NCBI RefSeq assembly: GCF_006968745.1
Contig: NZ_CP030119.1
Span: 186,001-250,000, forward strand
Source of the DNA: Brasilonema sennae CENA114
GTDB taxonomy: Bacteria > Cyanobacteriota > Cyanobacteriia > Cyanobacteriales > Nostocaceae
Direction: 5' to 3'
DNA length: 64,000 nucleotides
Shown here: positions 43,175 to 50,799 of the stretch, in pieces
How the letters are laid out: the number at the start of each line of letters is the position of its first letter
How positions within the stretch are numbered: position 1 is the stretch's first letter
Position numbers and translations under genes: made by a program
Notes under the pieces: generated by a model
What the model saw: only the letters and a program-made list of their open reading frames with translations
The model's database searches: none
What the model was told of the DNA's origin: nothing

Positions 43175-43291
43175 AAGTTCCGCATATTCGGAATTATCGG
43201 GACAGTTAATACAACTCCCACCATATACACCCGCTTGGGGGTGTACAACCACTTCTTTGAAATTGACCCCAATTTTATATTTGAGCCATGA
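43175..43291 (+). CDS. PRTRC protein A (JAMM-type), exon 2
   Basis: The 3' exon of the JAMM gene: KFRIFGIIGTVNTTPTIYTRLGVYNHFFEIDPNFIFEP and a stop. The motif F-R-I-F-G-I-I-G is what follows the JAMM motif in PRTRC A. The stop (43289-43291) overlaps the ThiF start (43288) in an ATGA arrangement. The exact exon start depends on the intron end; 43175 gives an in-frame join (EESG-KFRIFG). Confidence 0.7.
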   Translation, partial: KFRIFGIIGTVNTTPTIYTRLGVYNHFFEIDPNFIFEP

Positions 43292-44121
43292 TACAAATCG
43301 ATACAGAAATTTTCTTACCCGTTCTCCCCCATCCCCACCGCAAAGTAGATTTTATCTTAGTGGGGGCTGGTGGCACAGGAGGATACCTCGCAGAAGATGT
43401 TTGCCGTCTCATACTACAGCTACAGCAAAACGATAAAAAGGCTAACCTCACCATCATTGATGGAGATAGTGTCGAAACTAAAAATATTGCACGCCAAAAT
43501 TACCAACCATCAGAGATAAGTTTGCCCAAAGCACAGTGTTTAGCCACGAGATGTAGTGCAAAATATGGGCTATAAGTCACAGCAATTTCAGATCGGTTCT
43601 CCCCCAACCATGTAGAAAAATACAGATGGAATACCCTCACGGTTATCATCGGCTGCGTAGACAATGCCGCCGCTAGGGCGCAAATTCACTCGTGTCTGGA
43701 ATATAGCAAAAGCCGCGAGCAAGCTGATCTATTCTGGCTGGACTGCGGTAACACAAGCACTTCCGGACAAGTTCTATTAGGAACCCACCCTGACTTCGAT
43801 ATTGTAAGCGCTTCGGATAACGCAGACAATCCCTCTTTCTGGAAACATCTACCATCCCCAGCGCTGGTGCATCCCGAACTGCTAATTCCAAAACCTGAAG
43901 AGATCAGCAGTAATAAACTCTCATGTGCGGAACTTCAAATACTTAATTATCAAACTCTATTCATAAACCGCATGACATCAGCTATCGCATCTCAATACCT
44001 TCTAGAATTAACACTAGCAGGAAAAATAACCAAGTTTGCTAGCTACTTCAACCTAATGACTATGTCCTGTCGCAGCATTAAAACCACAATTACAAACCTT
44101 GGTAAATATCATCTTGTCTAA
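43288..44121 (+). pseudogene. PRTRC ThiF (E1-like) with an in-frame stop
   Basis: The frame starts MIQIDTEIFLPVLPHPHRKVDFILVGAGGTGGYLAEDV (nucleotide loop GxGGTG). A TAA at 43573-43575 interrupts it after KYGL. Translation in the same frame then continues VTAISDRFSPNHVEKYRWNTLTVIIGCVDNAAARAQIHSC... to 44121. The downstream part holds the family's VDNAAAR helix and the C-terminal domain. A single base change (for example CAA or GAA to TAA) would give one intact 277-codon E1-like protein. It may be inactivated, a sequencing error, or read through. Confidence 0.8.
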
Positions 44122-44152
44122 ATAAAAACAACTACAAGAGTTAACACATATT

Positions 44153-44181
44153 TGTCCTGAAAAATACTCAGGACAGATTTT
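44153..44181 (+). terminator. terminator of the PRTRC operon
   Basis: TGTCCTGA pairs with TCAGGACA around seven bases, then GATTTTT. It lies between the ThiF gene and the next start and probably ends or attenuates the primase-PRTRC transcript. Confidence 0.75.
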
Positions 44182-44182
44182 T

Positions 44183-44875
44183 ATGATGAACAGATTCAAT
44201 CCAAGTCTATTAGAAAAACTTGAGTGGGAAAACAAAAAAATTTCCAAAAACAACATACGCACAACACCAATTAGCCAAGGCGAAAAACTCGGCGGTGAGT
44301 TTCACCTCATCATGCAGCAGATTGGATTGGGACTGCCTGTAGAACTATTTTTAAAAGCATACCCTCAAATAGACAAGTGGGTAGAAGTAGCCAAACCATT
44401 TCTAGATATTCCCGGCAGCAAACAATGGAATACCGAGGCACAATATCTTTATAAATCACAGTTGCTATATGCTAACTATGATCTAATCATTTATCAAGAA
44501 AAACAGGTAATTGGACTAGATTGGACTATTCAAAAAACATCAAACTTTCAGTTACTAGAAAATTCATTTCACACCCAACTCAGATTATTCTTGCTCCATG
44601 AGAGAACCCAATTATCAGCATCAGAAATTAGTTTAGTGTATTTGTTCGTTAACACGGGTGATGTTTACCAATTTACCTATTCCAAAGAAAAACACCAAGC
44701 TTTCAAAGAAAGGTTAGAAGCCACACTTCTACCATTTCTAGCCGAAGTAGAAGATTTTCCGAAACAAACATCTTCATCCTGTACTTTAACTCCTCAAGAA
44801 GCACATGATAAATGGCTCGCAAAAGAAATATCAGCTGAAGAATATTTAGCAGCAATTCCCGAAGTTGAATTATGA
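44183..44875 (+). CDS. hypothetical protein, possible PD-(D/E)XK-like fold
   Basis: A 230-residue protein (ATG at 44183 or 44186). The middle, QYLYKSQLLYANYDLIIYQEKQVIGLDWTIQKTSNFQLLENSFHTQLRLFLLHERTQL, has an alternating strand pattern with Asp (YDLII) and a D-W-T turn that resemble the PD-(D/E)XK core. The C-terminal 40 residues (LTPQEAHDKWLAKEISAEEYLAAIPEVEL) are helical. It overlaps the next gene by 4 bases. The nuclease idea is weak. Confidence 0.45.
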   Translation: MMNRFNPSLLEKLEWENKKISKNNIRTTPISQGEKLGGEFHLIMQQIGLGLPVELFLKAYPQIDKWVEVAKPFLDIPGSKQWNTEAQYLYKSQLLYANYDLIIYQEKQVIGLDWTIQKTSNFQLLENSFHTQLRLFLLHERTQLSASEISLVYLFVNTGDVYQFTYSKEKHQAFKERLEATLLPFLAEVEDFPKQTSSSCTLTPQEAHDKWLAKEISAEEYLAAIPEVEL

Positions 44876-45192
44876 ACTCTCCCGAAATTAAAGTCAAAAA
44901 AGTTGAACTTACATCAGATGGTTGGACGCTTAATATCCTATCTCCAAGAGTCGCCACCATTACTAGTCCTACGGGAGTGAGGAAAACTACTTATTTTGGG
45001 TTTGACTCAAAAGAAAAAGCCGAAACCTTTCAATACTGGGTAACCCGTAAGGACAAATGCTCTAAGGCTATAGTTCGCTCAAGCGAACGACTTTCTACCT
45101 TGTGGGAAGTGAAAACTTGGGAGACTGAAGAATCTCTCATCGTTGAATGTGCGCTTAAGGATTTGAAAGAAAATGCAGCTATCACTTTTTAA
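44872..45192 (+). CDS. hypothetical protein, 106 residues
   Basis: Coupled to the preceding gene by a four-base overlap. It is a small protein (MNSPEIKVKKVELTSDGWTLNILSPRVATITSPTGVRKTTYFGFDSKEKAETFQYWVTRKDKCSKAIVRSS...). The central part is beta-rich and followed by a short helix. A small hairpin (GTTCGCT/AGCGAAC, about 45070-45085) lies within the coding region. No family is recognised. Confidence 0.45.
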   Translation: MNSPEIKVKKVELTSDGWTLNILSPRVATITSPTGVRKTTYFGFDSKEKAETFQYWVTRKDKCSKAIVRSSERLSTLWEVKTWETEESLIVECALKDLKENAAITF

Positions 45193-45494
45193 AGTAACTT
45201 CACAACACACAACCTCTGACAGTTTCTGTACCTTCAATTTTAACACTTCTAACCCGAAGCAAGCCGCAAAAATGATGGTATCCTGAAGGGAGAAGTTGTG
45301 CAGAATTATCAAAGCTATTATTCGCCATTTTCCAGGTGTATTGATTCTCGCAAAATCGGACAGCTTGGAAGGATAGAGATTTGATAGTTTCCCCGCCGCA
45401 AGGGGAGTGCTGAACTCAGCTAATTCCTCTATCGCATGCTTATGTGTGTAGAATCGCGTGTAAAATCGGAGGTATTGTTGTTGGTAAAAAAGCG
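45193..45494. other. 302-bp spacer with repeat debris
   Basis: It contains CCCCGCCGCAAGGGGAG near 45390 (a hairpin) and no coding frame other than a weak upstream extension of the next gene. Nothing else is recognised. Confidence 0.3.
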
Positions 45495-46523
45495 ATGCCC
45501 AGAAGAAAGAAGCTTTCCGTTGAAGAACCGAACGAGCAACAGGAAGCGGCAGTAGAGATAGTACAAACCGAAGAACGTGCCTCTGTTCCTATCGAGAAGG
45601 AGAAAGCCGAACGTGATGAGCCTACGACCGAAGAAACGGGTGTAGTCCCTGTCGAAGCGGAGCTTATCACCGAAGGAGAAGATGCGCCGCTTTCCGGCGA
45701 AGAGAAGGAGCTTCTCCTACAACTAGAACGCCAGATAGAAGACTCCTTTTACGCTGCCGCTACGGCACTTCGAGCGATCAATGAAAAGCGTCTCTACCGA
45801 GAGAGCTACCGGACGTTTACAGAATATTGTGAGTCACGTTTCGGCTTCAAACGTCGTCAAGCATACCACTATATCGAGGCTGCAAATGTCACCGATACTC
45901 TTGCGAAAAGTGCACGAGCCGTGCACGTTCTTCCGACGACCGAGTACCAAATCCGTCCCCTCTCAACGATAAAAGACCCGGAAAAACAGGTTGAAGTATG
46001 GATGCGTGCGGTAGAGAAGGCAGGGGGACGAGCTCCAAGCCATGAGATCGTAAAGGAGGTGAAGCAGGAAATTCTAGGGAATGGTACGTCACCGAAACCT
46101 CCTTCAAACCCACTTCAGGAGGGAGACGTGTGCGTCATAAAGCGCTCAACAGATGCCCTTCTCTCGGATCGTGCGGGCTTCTGGGGGGTGGTGACGGAAG
46201 AGGCAGGGGAGACAGTCACCCTTGAGCTTTTCGACCGTACAGTCCCCAAGGTAGCCATTACTGATGTTGTGCCGCTCAAGCTTTCCAAGAAAGAGGAGAA
46301 GGAGAGAGCAGAGCTTCTTAGCCGTTTGAAAGCAATTTACGAAGGGGTCGGGGTCGGGGAGGATGCTCTTGTCCCCATTTTCCGGCATTTCGGTACCCTT
46401 ACTGCGCGAGCGACCCTTACCCGGTTCGAGAAGAAGCTCTTGTCCTTCCTTGAGCGACAATTCAAAGACGCAAAGATGGAGACGGACGACGGGGATTCTC
46501 CACCTCAAGACGCTTCTGAATAA
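45495..46523 (+). CDS. DUF3102-like plasmid protein
   Basis: A 342-residue protein if it starts at ATG 45495 (MPRRKKLSVEEP). The frame is open 51 bases upstream. An acidic N-terminal region (EERASVPIEKEKAERDEPTTEETG) is followed by LLQLERQIEDSFYAAATALRAINEKRLYRESYRTFTEYCESRFGFKRRQAYHYIEAANVTDTL, a typical DUF3102-like DNA-binding-type helix bundle. The C-terminal half has a KOW-like stretch (EGDVCVIKRSTDALLSDRAGFWGVVTEEAGETVTLELFDR) and a coiled coil. Codon use (CTC, GAG, ACG) is unlike the neighbours and like the 30.9-31.9 kb block, so it was probably acquired. Confidence 0.6.
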   Translation: MPRRKKLSVEEPNEQQEAAVEIVQTEERASVPIEKEKAERDEPTTEETGVVPVEAELITEGEDAPLSGEEKELLLQLERQIEDSFYAAATALRAINEKRLYRESYRTFTEYCESRFGFKRRQAYHYIEAANVTDTLAKSARAVHVLPTTEYQIRPLSTIKDPEKQVEVWMRAVEKAGGRAPSHEIVKEVKQEILGNGTSPKPPSNPLQEGDVCVIKRSTDALLSDRAGFWGVVTEEAGETVTLELFDRTVPKVAITDVVPLKLSKKEEKERAELLSRLKAIYEGVGVGEDALVPIFRHFGTLTARATLTRFEKKLLSFLERQFKDAKMETDDGDSPPQDASE

Positions 46524-46800
46524 GCGCACTTCTTTGATGCACCTCTCGGATTTACTCACAGTCTACCCGTCCACAGAGGAATCACTTAATTTCATCTCCA
46601 TCACACTACAGGTTTTACGAGAGGTTTTGTCATGGAAGACGTATCATTGGCAGTATTTTTGTTTGTCATCATTCTTACTTCCCTGTCATAGCTTATTACG
46701 CCGACAGTTCATTTCATACTAAAAATAAATATCATGACACCGCGTCACTCTCAAAACCGTGGAGTGACGATTAGACCTGTGGGGATTGTTTTTAGTGAAG
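46524..46800. other. intergenic spacer
   Basis: It holds only short non-coding frames. A hairpin-like CGCGTCACTC / GAGTGACG (46741-46768) precedes the interrupted small gene. Confidence 0.3.
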
Positions 46801-46965
46801 ATGAATGAGGATGAGAAAGAACGAGCTAATCTGGCCATACTCATAAGATGTGCGGTGAAGGGGTTGAGGTCGTCCCAGACGAAAGAAATTGCCAAACACC
46901 TTAATAAGTAGGTCAACCTAAAAAAACGTAAGATAGGGAGAAGACAGCAATAAAGTGATAACCGA

Positions 46966-48060
46966 TGCCTGCGCCGCTAAGAATAACGCTGACCTGTGAA
47001 GAAGACCGTACACTCAAAGAACTCAGTTGTGCGCAACGAGTGCCTTCGAGAACTAAGCAAAGAGCGATTGCCTACGGCAGAGCTAGCCCCTAAGGGGGCG
47101 CTACGCAAACGCTTAACGCTTTAAGACTAAACGCTTACGGTTGGAATGTTCCAAAGATTGCGCAGTACTTAGATTGGGCAGAGCAAACTGTGCGGCAAAC
47201 GATCAGTCGTTGGCACAAACATGGTTTGGGAGGACTGTGGGAAGCGCCCGGACGTGGAAGAACACGACGTTGGAACCAGGCCGATTGGCAGGCACTAGAG
47301 CAGTGGCTTGCAGAACCACGGCGATACAGTGCACGGCAGTTGAGCCAGAAACTAGCGAGTGAAAGACGAGTGGAACTGGGAGCCGAACAAGTCAGACGGG
47401 TATTAAAAAAAAAGGGTGGTACTGGAAACGGGTGCGTTACAGTCCGCCTGTAACCCGAAACCCAGAGTATCTCCAAGCCAAACGCTTGGATTGGGAATTA
47501 CTCAAGCTTTGGGCACAATTAGGCGTTGTGTATTTGAAGTACCTGGATGAATCTGGTTGCTATTGTACTAGTCCCACAAGTTACAGCTACGGACGAAGGG
47601 GAGAACAAAAATGTATCCGGCAACCACGCCGACGGGGTAGGCGTGTCAACATCTTCGGTGTTTGGGAACCGAAGGTTCGTTTTGATTATGCCTTAATGGT
47701 TGGGACACTCAAGACACCAACCTATGTGCAACTAATGGACTGGCAGGCAGCAATTGCTAAACATCGCTTGCATAAAACAGGACAAATCACCGTCATCATT
47801 CACGATCCCGGCGTCTGTTCATAAAAGCCATCTTGCACGTCAGCACCATCAACGATGGCAACAGCAGGGTTTGTACATCTTTTTTCTGCCGCCTTACAGC
47901 CCTCAAATGAATCGTATTGAAGAGGCACTGCGTTGGGCGGGCAATGCCCGACTTGAAGCAAGTGCCGTGATGAATGGTTGCATCTCAAACGTGACGAGCT
48001 TGCATCTCGAGTTTTTGAGGATGAATATGAACTAGCGTTAAGCGTTTGCGTAGCGCCCCC
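46966..48060 (+). pseudogene. IS630 transposase, multiply frameshifted
   Basis: The gene starts MPAPLRITLTCEEDRTLKELSCAQRVPSRTKQRA. An inserted repeat then introduces a stop. Coding continues as LNAYGWNVPKIAQYLDWAEQTVRQTISRWHKHGLGGLWEAPGRGR (HTH), then YLKYLDESGCYC (DDE region), IFGVWEP and LPPYSPQMNRIEEAL, which is the conserved end. At least three frame changes are needed: at A9 near 47405, near 47815 and near 47940. The A9 tract could be a programmed slip site, but the later breaks show the gene is dead. Confidence 0.75.
47064..47120. repeat. 57-bp inverted repeat, left copy
   Basis: It starts GCGATTGCCTACGGCAGAGC and ends CGCAAACGCTTAACGCT. It is the exact reverse complement of 48034-48090. 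It lies inside the transposase gene and adds an in-frame stop (GCTAGCCCCTAA). The palindromic core (AGCCCCTAAGGGGGCG) is a cyanobacterial interspersed repeat. Confidence 0.85.
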
Positions 48061-48090
48061 TTAGGGGCTAGCTCTGCCGTAGGCAATCGC
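48034..48090. repeat. 57-bp inverted repeat, right copy
   Basis: It starts AGCGTTAAGCGTTTGCG and ends GCCGTAGGCAATCGC and matches the left copy exactly in reverse. Separated by about 910 bp, the pair brackets most of the transposase coding region. Confidence 0.85.
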
Positions 48091-48362
48091 CATTATTGAG
48101 GGTATAGAAAATAGAGCCGTGCAAGGTCAGTATCAAGTTGAACGTTTTATGTTTAATTAGGTTGACCTACTTAGGCGGTATGAAGGAGTGAAGAACAAGA
48201 AGTATATAGAAGAATATTCATATGAATTGGAAGATGTTACTTAAATAATACTTGAAAATTTCACTCACTTTCAGAGTCGTTTGTAAATCCAGACGACTTT
48301 AGTTTTTTACCACAACATATGCAAATGCACAGGTTATTTGAACTAGTTCAAGAACCATAATT

Positions 48363-49298
48363 ATGGCTAAAAATCCAATCAAACCAGATACAAAAGAAGA
48401 ACAAAAAGAACAACCACAAACTGCAATTCCAGATAATCTCGAACAGAGAAAAACGTTAGTATCAAAATTTGCCAACTCTGAATATAACGCTCCCATCAGC
48501 AATATTTGCATCTGCCAGATAATCAATCACATGGAAGCAGAAAAGGTTGGCTTGTTCGTCAAAGACAAATACTTAGGAAACATTGATTGGCAAGGAGGCG
48601 AACCCACCCACAAGCACACCTTCTCCAGTGGTACTCCAGAAATGGGAATTCTCCTGCAATCACCCCGTATGCACATCCTCGATGTATCACCCCGGTATAT
48701 CGAACAAAGGGACGATGGTGCAATTATCGGTATATACGAGTACGGCGACGGGTATGATATGTACCAAGCTTTGGGGAAAGAAAAAGTAGTACTGCGACGG
48801 TTCTACCTAATTAACCTAGTAGATGGAAACAATAAAAACCTCCACAACAAACCAATCGCTTTATCAATCAAAGGAGTAGCCTCTTCTAGATTTGGTGAGG
48901 CTTACAAACAATTCCAACGCGAACTGGAGGTAGCGTTCGCCAGGTTTGCAGACATACCCGTTGTTGAAAAATCCCAAGAATTCCACCGCCTTGGTATCTT
49001 TCAACCTACCTTCATACCATCACACGAACCCAAAGAAGCAACCAACCAACGCGACAAATCCTGGGTAGCAGTAGTTGACTCCTACAAATCTCCTAACCCT
49101 GATGGTAGCAATTTCCTCGAATTCTTCTGCGAAGACAAAGAAGTTGAATTCCAAACAATCATGCAGGCTAATCCTGAATTTAGCCACCGCATTGGTAAAA
49201 CCTCCGCCGTCGTAGCTACACATCACCAGCTAGCAGGTGTAAATACTACCGAACTAGCTGCATTACCTCCCTCAACAATCGAAGAACTACCTTATTAA
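48363..49298 (+). CDS. DUF5895-like protein upstream of the replisome genes
   Basis: A 311-residue protein. The region MGILLQSPRMHILDVSPRYIEQRDDGAIIGIYEYGDGYDMYQALGKEKVVLRRFYLINLVDGNNKNLHNKPIALSIKGVASSRFGEAYKQFQREL follows the order of cyanobacterial DUF5895 proteins (PRM-I-L-x-SP, then strand-rich core, then helix). The C-terminal part (WVAVVDSYKSPNPDGSNFLEFFCEDKEVEF) is also conserved-looking. It lies 70 bp upstream of the clamp gene with a terminator between. The role in replication is unknown; the family name is moderate. Confidence 0.5.
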   Translation: MAKNPIKPDTKEEQKEQPQTAIPDNLEQRKTLVSKFANSEYNAPISNICICQIINHMEAEKVGLFVKDKYLGNIDWQGGEPTHKHTFSSGTPEMGILLQSPRMHILDVSPRYIEQRDDGAIIGIYEYGDGYDMYQALGKEKVVLRRFYLINLVDGNNKNLHNKPIALSIKGVASSRFGEAYKQFQRELEVAFARFADIPVVEKSQEFHRLGIFQPTFIPSHEPKEATNQRDKSWVAVVDSYKSPNPDGSNFLEFFCEDKEVEFQTIMQANPEFSHRIGKTSAVVATHHQLAGVNTTELAALPPSTIEELPY

Positions 49299-49310
49299 GT
49301 TCTAATTCTA

Positions 49311-49340
49311 AAAGGTGCTAGTTGACACACGAGCACCTTT
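49311..49340 (+). terminator. hairpin terminator
   Basis: AAAGGTGCT pairs with AGCACCTTT around a 12-base loop between the DUF5895-like gene and dnaN. It may be an attenuator rather than a full stop. Confidence 0.65.
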
Positions 49341-49367
49341 ACAATTCATGTCCAGGTAAAATACACT

Positions 49368-50729
49368 ATGAAACTAACAACTACTCAATCTGTACTGACA
49401 GAACTCCTAGAAACAGCCAAAAACGGCATATCCACAAGACCAGTAGACCCTATACTCGGAAGTTTGCTAATCGAAGCCTCGGATGAAGGCAGACTTACCG
49501 TCATTGGTACTGACCTGAACGTCAGTATCAAAACTACAGCAATAACTAATATTATACAGGCAGGTGTAGTCGCCTTAAACGCCAAACTACTAACCGACAC
49601 GGTTAACAATCTAGGAAGCGGCGAGCTGGATATTGAAGTAAGCGAACGCACCTGCGTTATCAGCCACAGTACGGGGAAATGTCGCATTGTAGGAAGAAAT
49701 CCAGAAGATTTTCCAAGTATCCCAGAAACAGAAAACCCCACTGAAATCAGTATCCCTAGCAAAAAGCTACAAGCTGCCTTAGAAGCTTGTCTGTATTGCA
49801 GTAGCACAGACGAAACCAAACTTATCCTCACAGGCGTACATTTCCACTTACAAGGCGAAAATTGGAGTTGCGCTAGCACCGACGGACACCGCCTTGCGTT
49901 GGTATCCTCCAAGCTAGAGGGAAACTACTCGCCGATCTCATTCACAGTCCCTAGAAGAAGTCTCACCGAGTTGGGAAAAATCCTCTCGACAACAGCCGAA
50001 AATAGCAGTTGTACCCTCAAGGTTGGAAACAACACTATCCAGTTTATCTTGCCAAATGCTGAACTCACATCCAGGTTGTTAGAAGGAGAATTTCCCCAGA
50101 TTAACCACCTTATTCCTAAAAGCTTTGCTAACGAACTCATGGTAGAACGCAAAGGAATGGAAATAATTCTTAAAAGAATCAGCCATTTCGCAGAGAAAAA
50201 ACACAAAATTGTCAAAATTCTATGGGAAGTAAATGACCAACAGGCAACATTAATGACGGGTAATACTGATATTGGGGACGCGGTAGATTCTTTGCTTATC
50301 AAGACCCAAAACAGTATAGGAGAAAACATTGGTATTGGGCTAAACAGTGGCTATCTACAAGAAGCGCTCAAGCACATATCAACCGATGAAGTTATATTCA
50401 GATTTAACAAGCCCCTCCAACCAGTCATTATTTCTCCTTTAGGTGGATTGCTTGACCAACTAACACTCATTATGCCCGTAGAGGTGCAAGATTTCGATAA
50501 ACCAGAAGGTCTTGCCAAATATAAAACTGACACTTCAAAACCTGAAAATGAAAATGAAACAGGAGCAGAAGGGGTGGATCAACTTCCAGAACGAGAAAAA
50601 GTATCCAATGAAACAACTAATGTCACAGACACACCGCCGTCTGATACACCTACCGCCAACAAATCAAAATCCCGCAAGCGCAAGCAAGAACTAAAACCAG
50701 AACCAAAATTAGAAACAGCAGCCGTATAA
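49368..50729 (+). CDS. dnaN: DNA polymerase III beta sliding clamp
   Basis: A 453-residue clamp. The N-terminus MKLTTTQSVLTELLETAKNGISTRPVDPILGSLLIEASDEGRLTVIGTDLNVSI, the DGHRLALVS turn and the final LTLIMPVEVQDF are all clamp landmarks. Domains of about 120 residues each are seen three times. The clamp normally ends near residue 370. Here about 75 residues follow, first acidic (NENETGAEGVDQLPEREKVSNETTN), then basic (NKSKSRKRKQELKPEPK). It forms a ring that holds polymerases on DNA. It is the first gene of the plasmid replisome block; dnaX follows 70 bp later. Confidence 0.95.
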   Translation: MKLTTTQSVLTELLETAKNGISTRPVDPILGSLLIEASDEGRLTVIGTDLNVSIKTTAITNIIQAGVVALNAKLLTDTVNNLGSGELDIEVSERTCVISHSTGKCRIVGRNPEDFPSIPETENPTEISIPSKKLQAALEACLYCSSTDETKLILTGVHFHLQGENWSCASTDGHRLALVSSKLEGNYSPISFTVPRRSLTELGKILSTTAENSSCTLKVGNNTIQFILPNAELTSRLLEGEFPQINHLIPKSFANELMVERKGMEIILKRISHFAEKKHKIVKILWEVNDQQATLMTGNTDIGDAVDSLLIKTQNSIGENIGIGLNSGYLQEALKHISTDEVIFRFNKPLQPVIISPLGGLLDQLTLIMPVEVQDFDKPEGLAKYKTDTSKPENENETGAEGVDQLPEREKVSNETTNVTDTPPSDTPTANKSKSRKRKQELKPEPKLETAAV

Positions 50730-50734
50730 ACCAA

Positions 50735-50768
50735 AAAGTATAGTCAGTCAGAAAACTGGCTATACACA
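50735..50768 (+). terminator. hairpin between dnaN and dnaX
   Basis: GTATAGTCAGT pairs with ACTGGCTATAC around a short loop. No T tract is seen, so it may serve RNA stability. Confidence 0.5.
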
Positions 50769-50799
50769 AATTCATCTGTAAAATCAAACACTCTCAAAT

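Larger units (their letters stand above)
46908..48171. mobile_element. IS630-type insertion sequence, about 1264 bp
   Basis: The ends are an inverted pair: AGTAGGTCAACCTAA on the left and TTAGGTTGACCTACT on the right. Each is bordered by TA (46906-46907 and 48172-48173), the target duplication typical of IS630/Tc1 elements. The element carries a degenerate transposase and, nested inside, a perfect 57-bp inverted repeat pair. It is inserted in a small plasmid gene whose frame is restored by removing it. Confidence 0.85.
46801..48244 (+). pseudogene. small gene interrupted by an IS630-type element
   Basis: Reading left, MNEDEKERANLAILIRCAVKGLRSSQTKEIAKHLN stops at the element. Reading right, immediately after it, RRYEGVKNKKYIEEYSYELEDVT ends in TAA (48242-48244). 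If the IS (46908-48171) and one copy of TA are removed, the two parts join in one uninterrupted frame of about 58 codons. The join identifies both the target site and the disrupted gene. The protein is unknown; the middle could be a helix-turn-helix. Confidence 0.75.

Noticed and set aside
49385..49912. Minus-strand frame of 175 codons opposite dnaN
   Set aside because: The plus strand encodes an unmistakable clamp; the antisense product has no recognisable motif and Ser/Leu-rich shadow composition.
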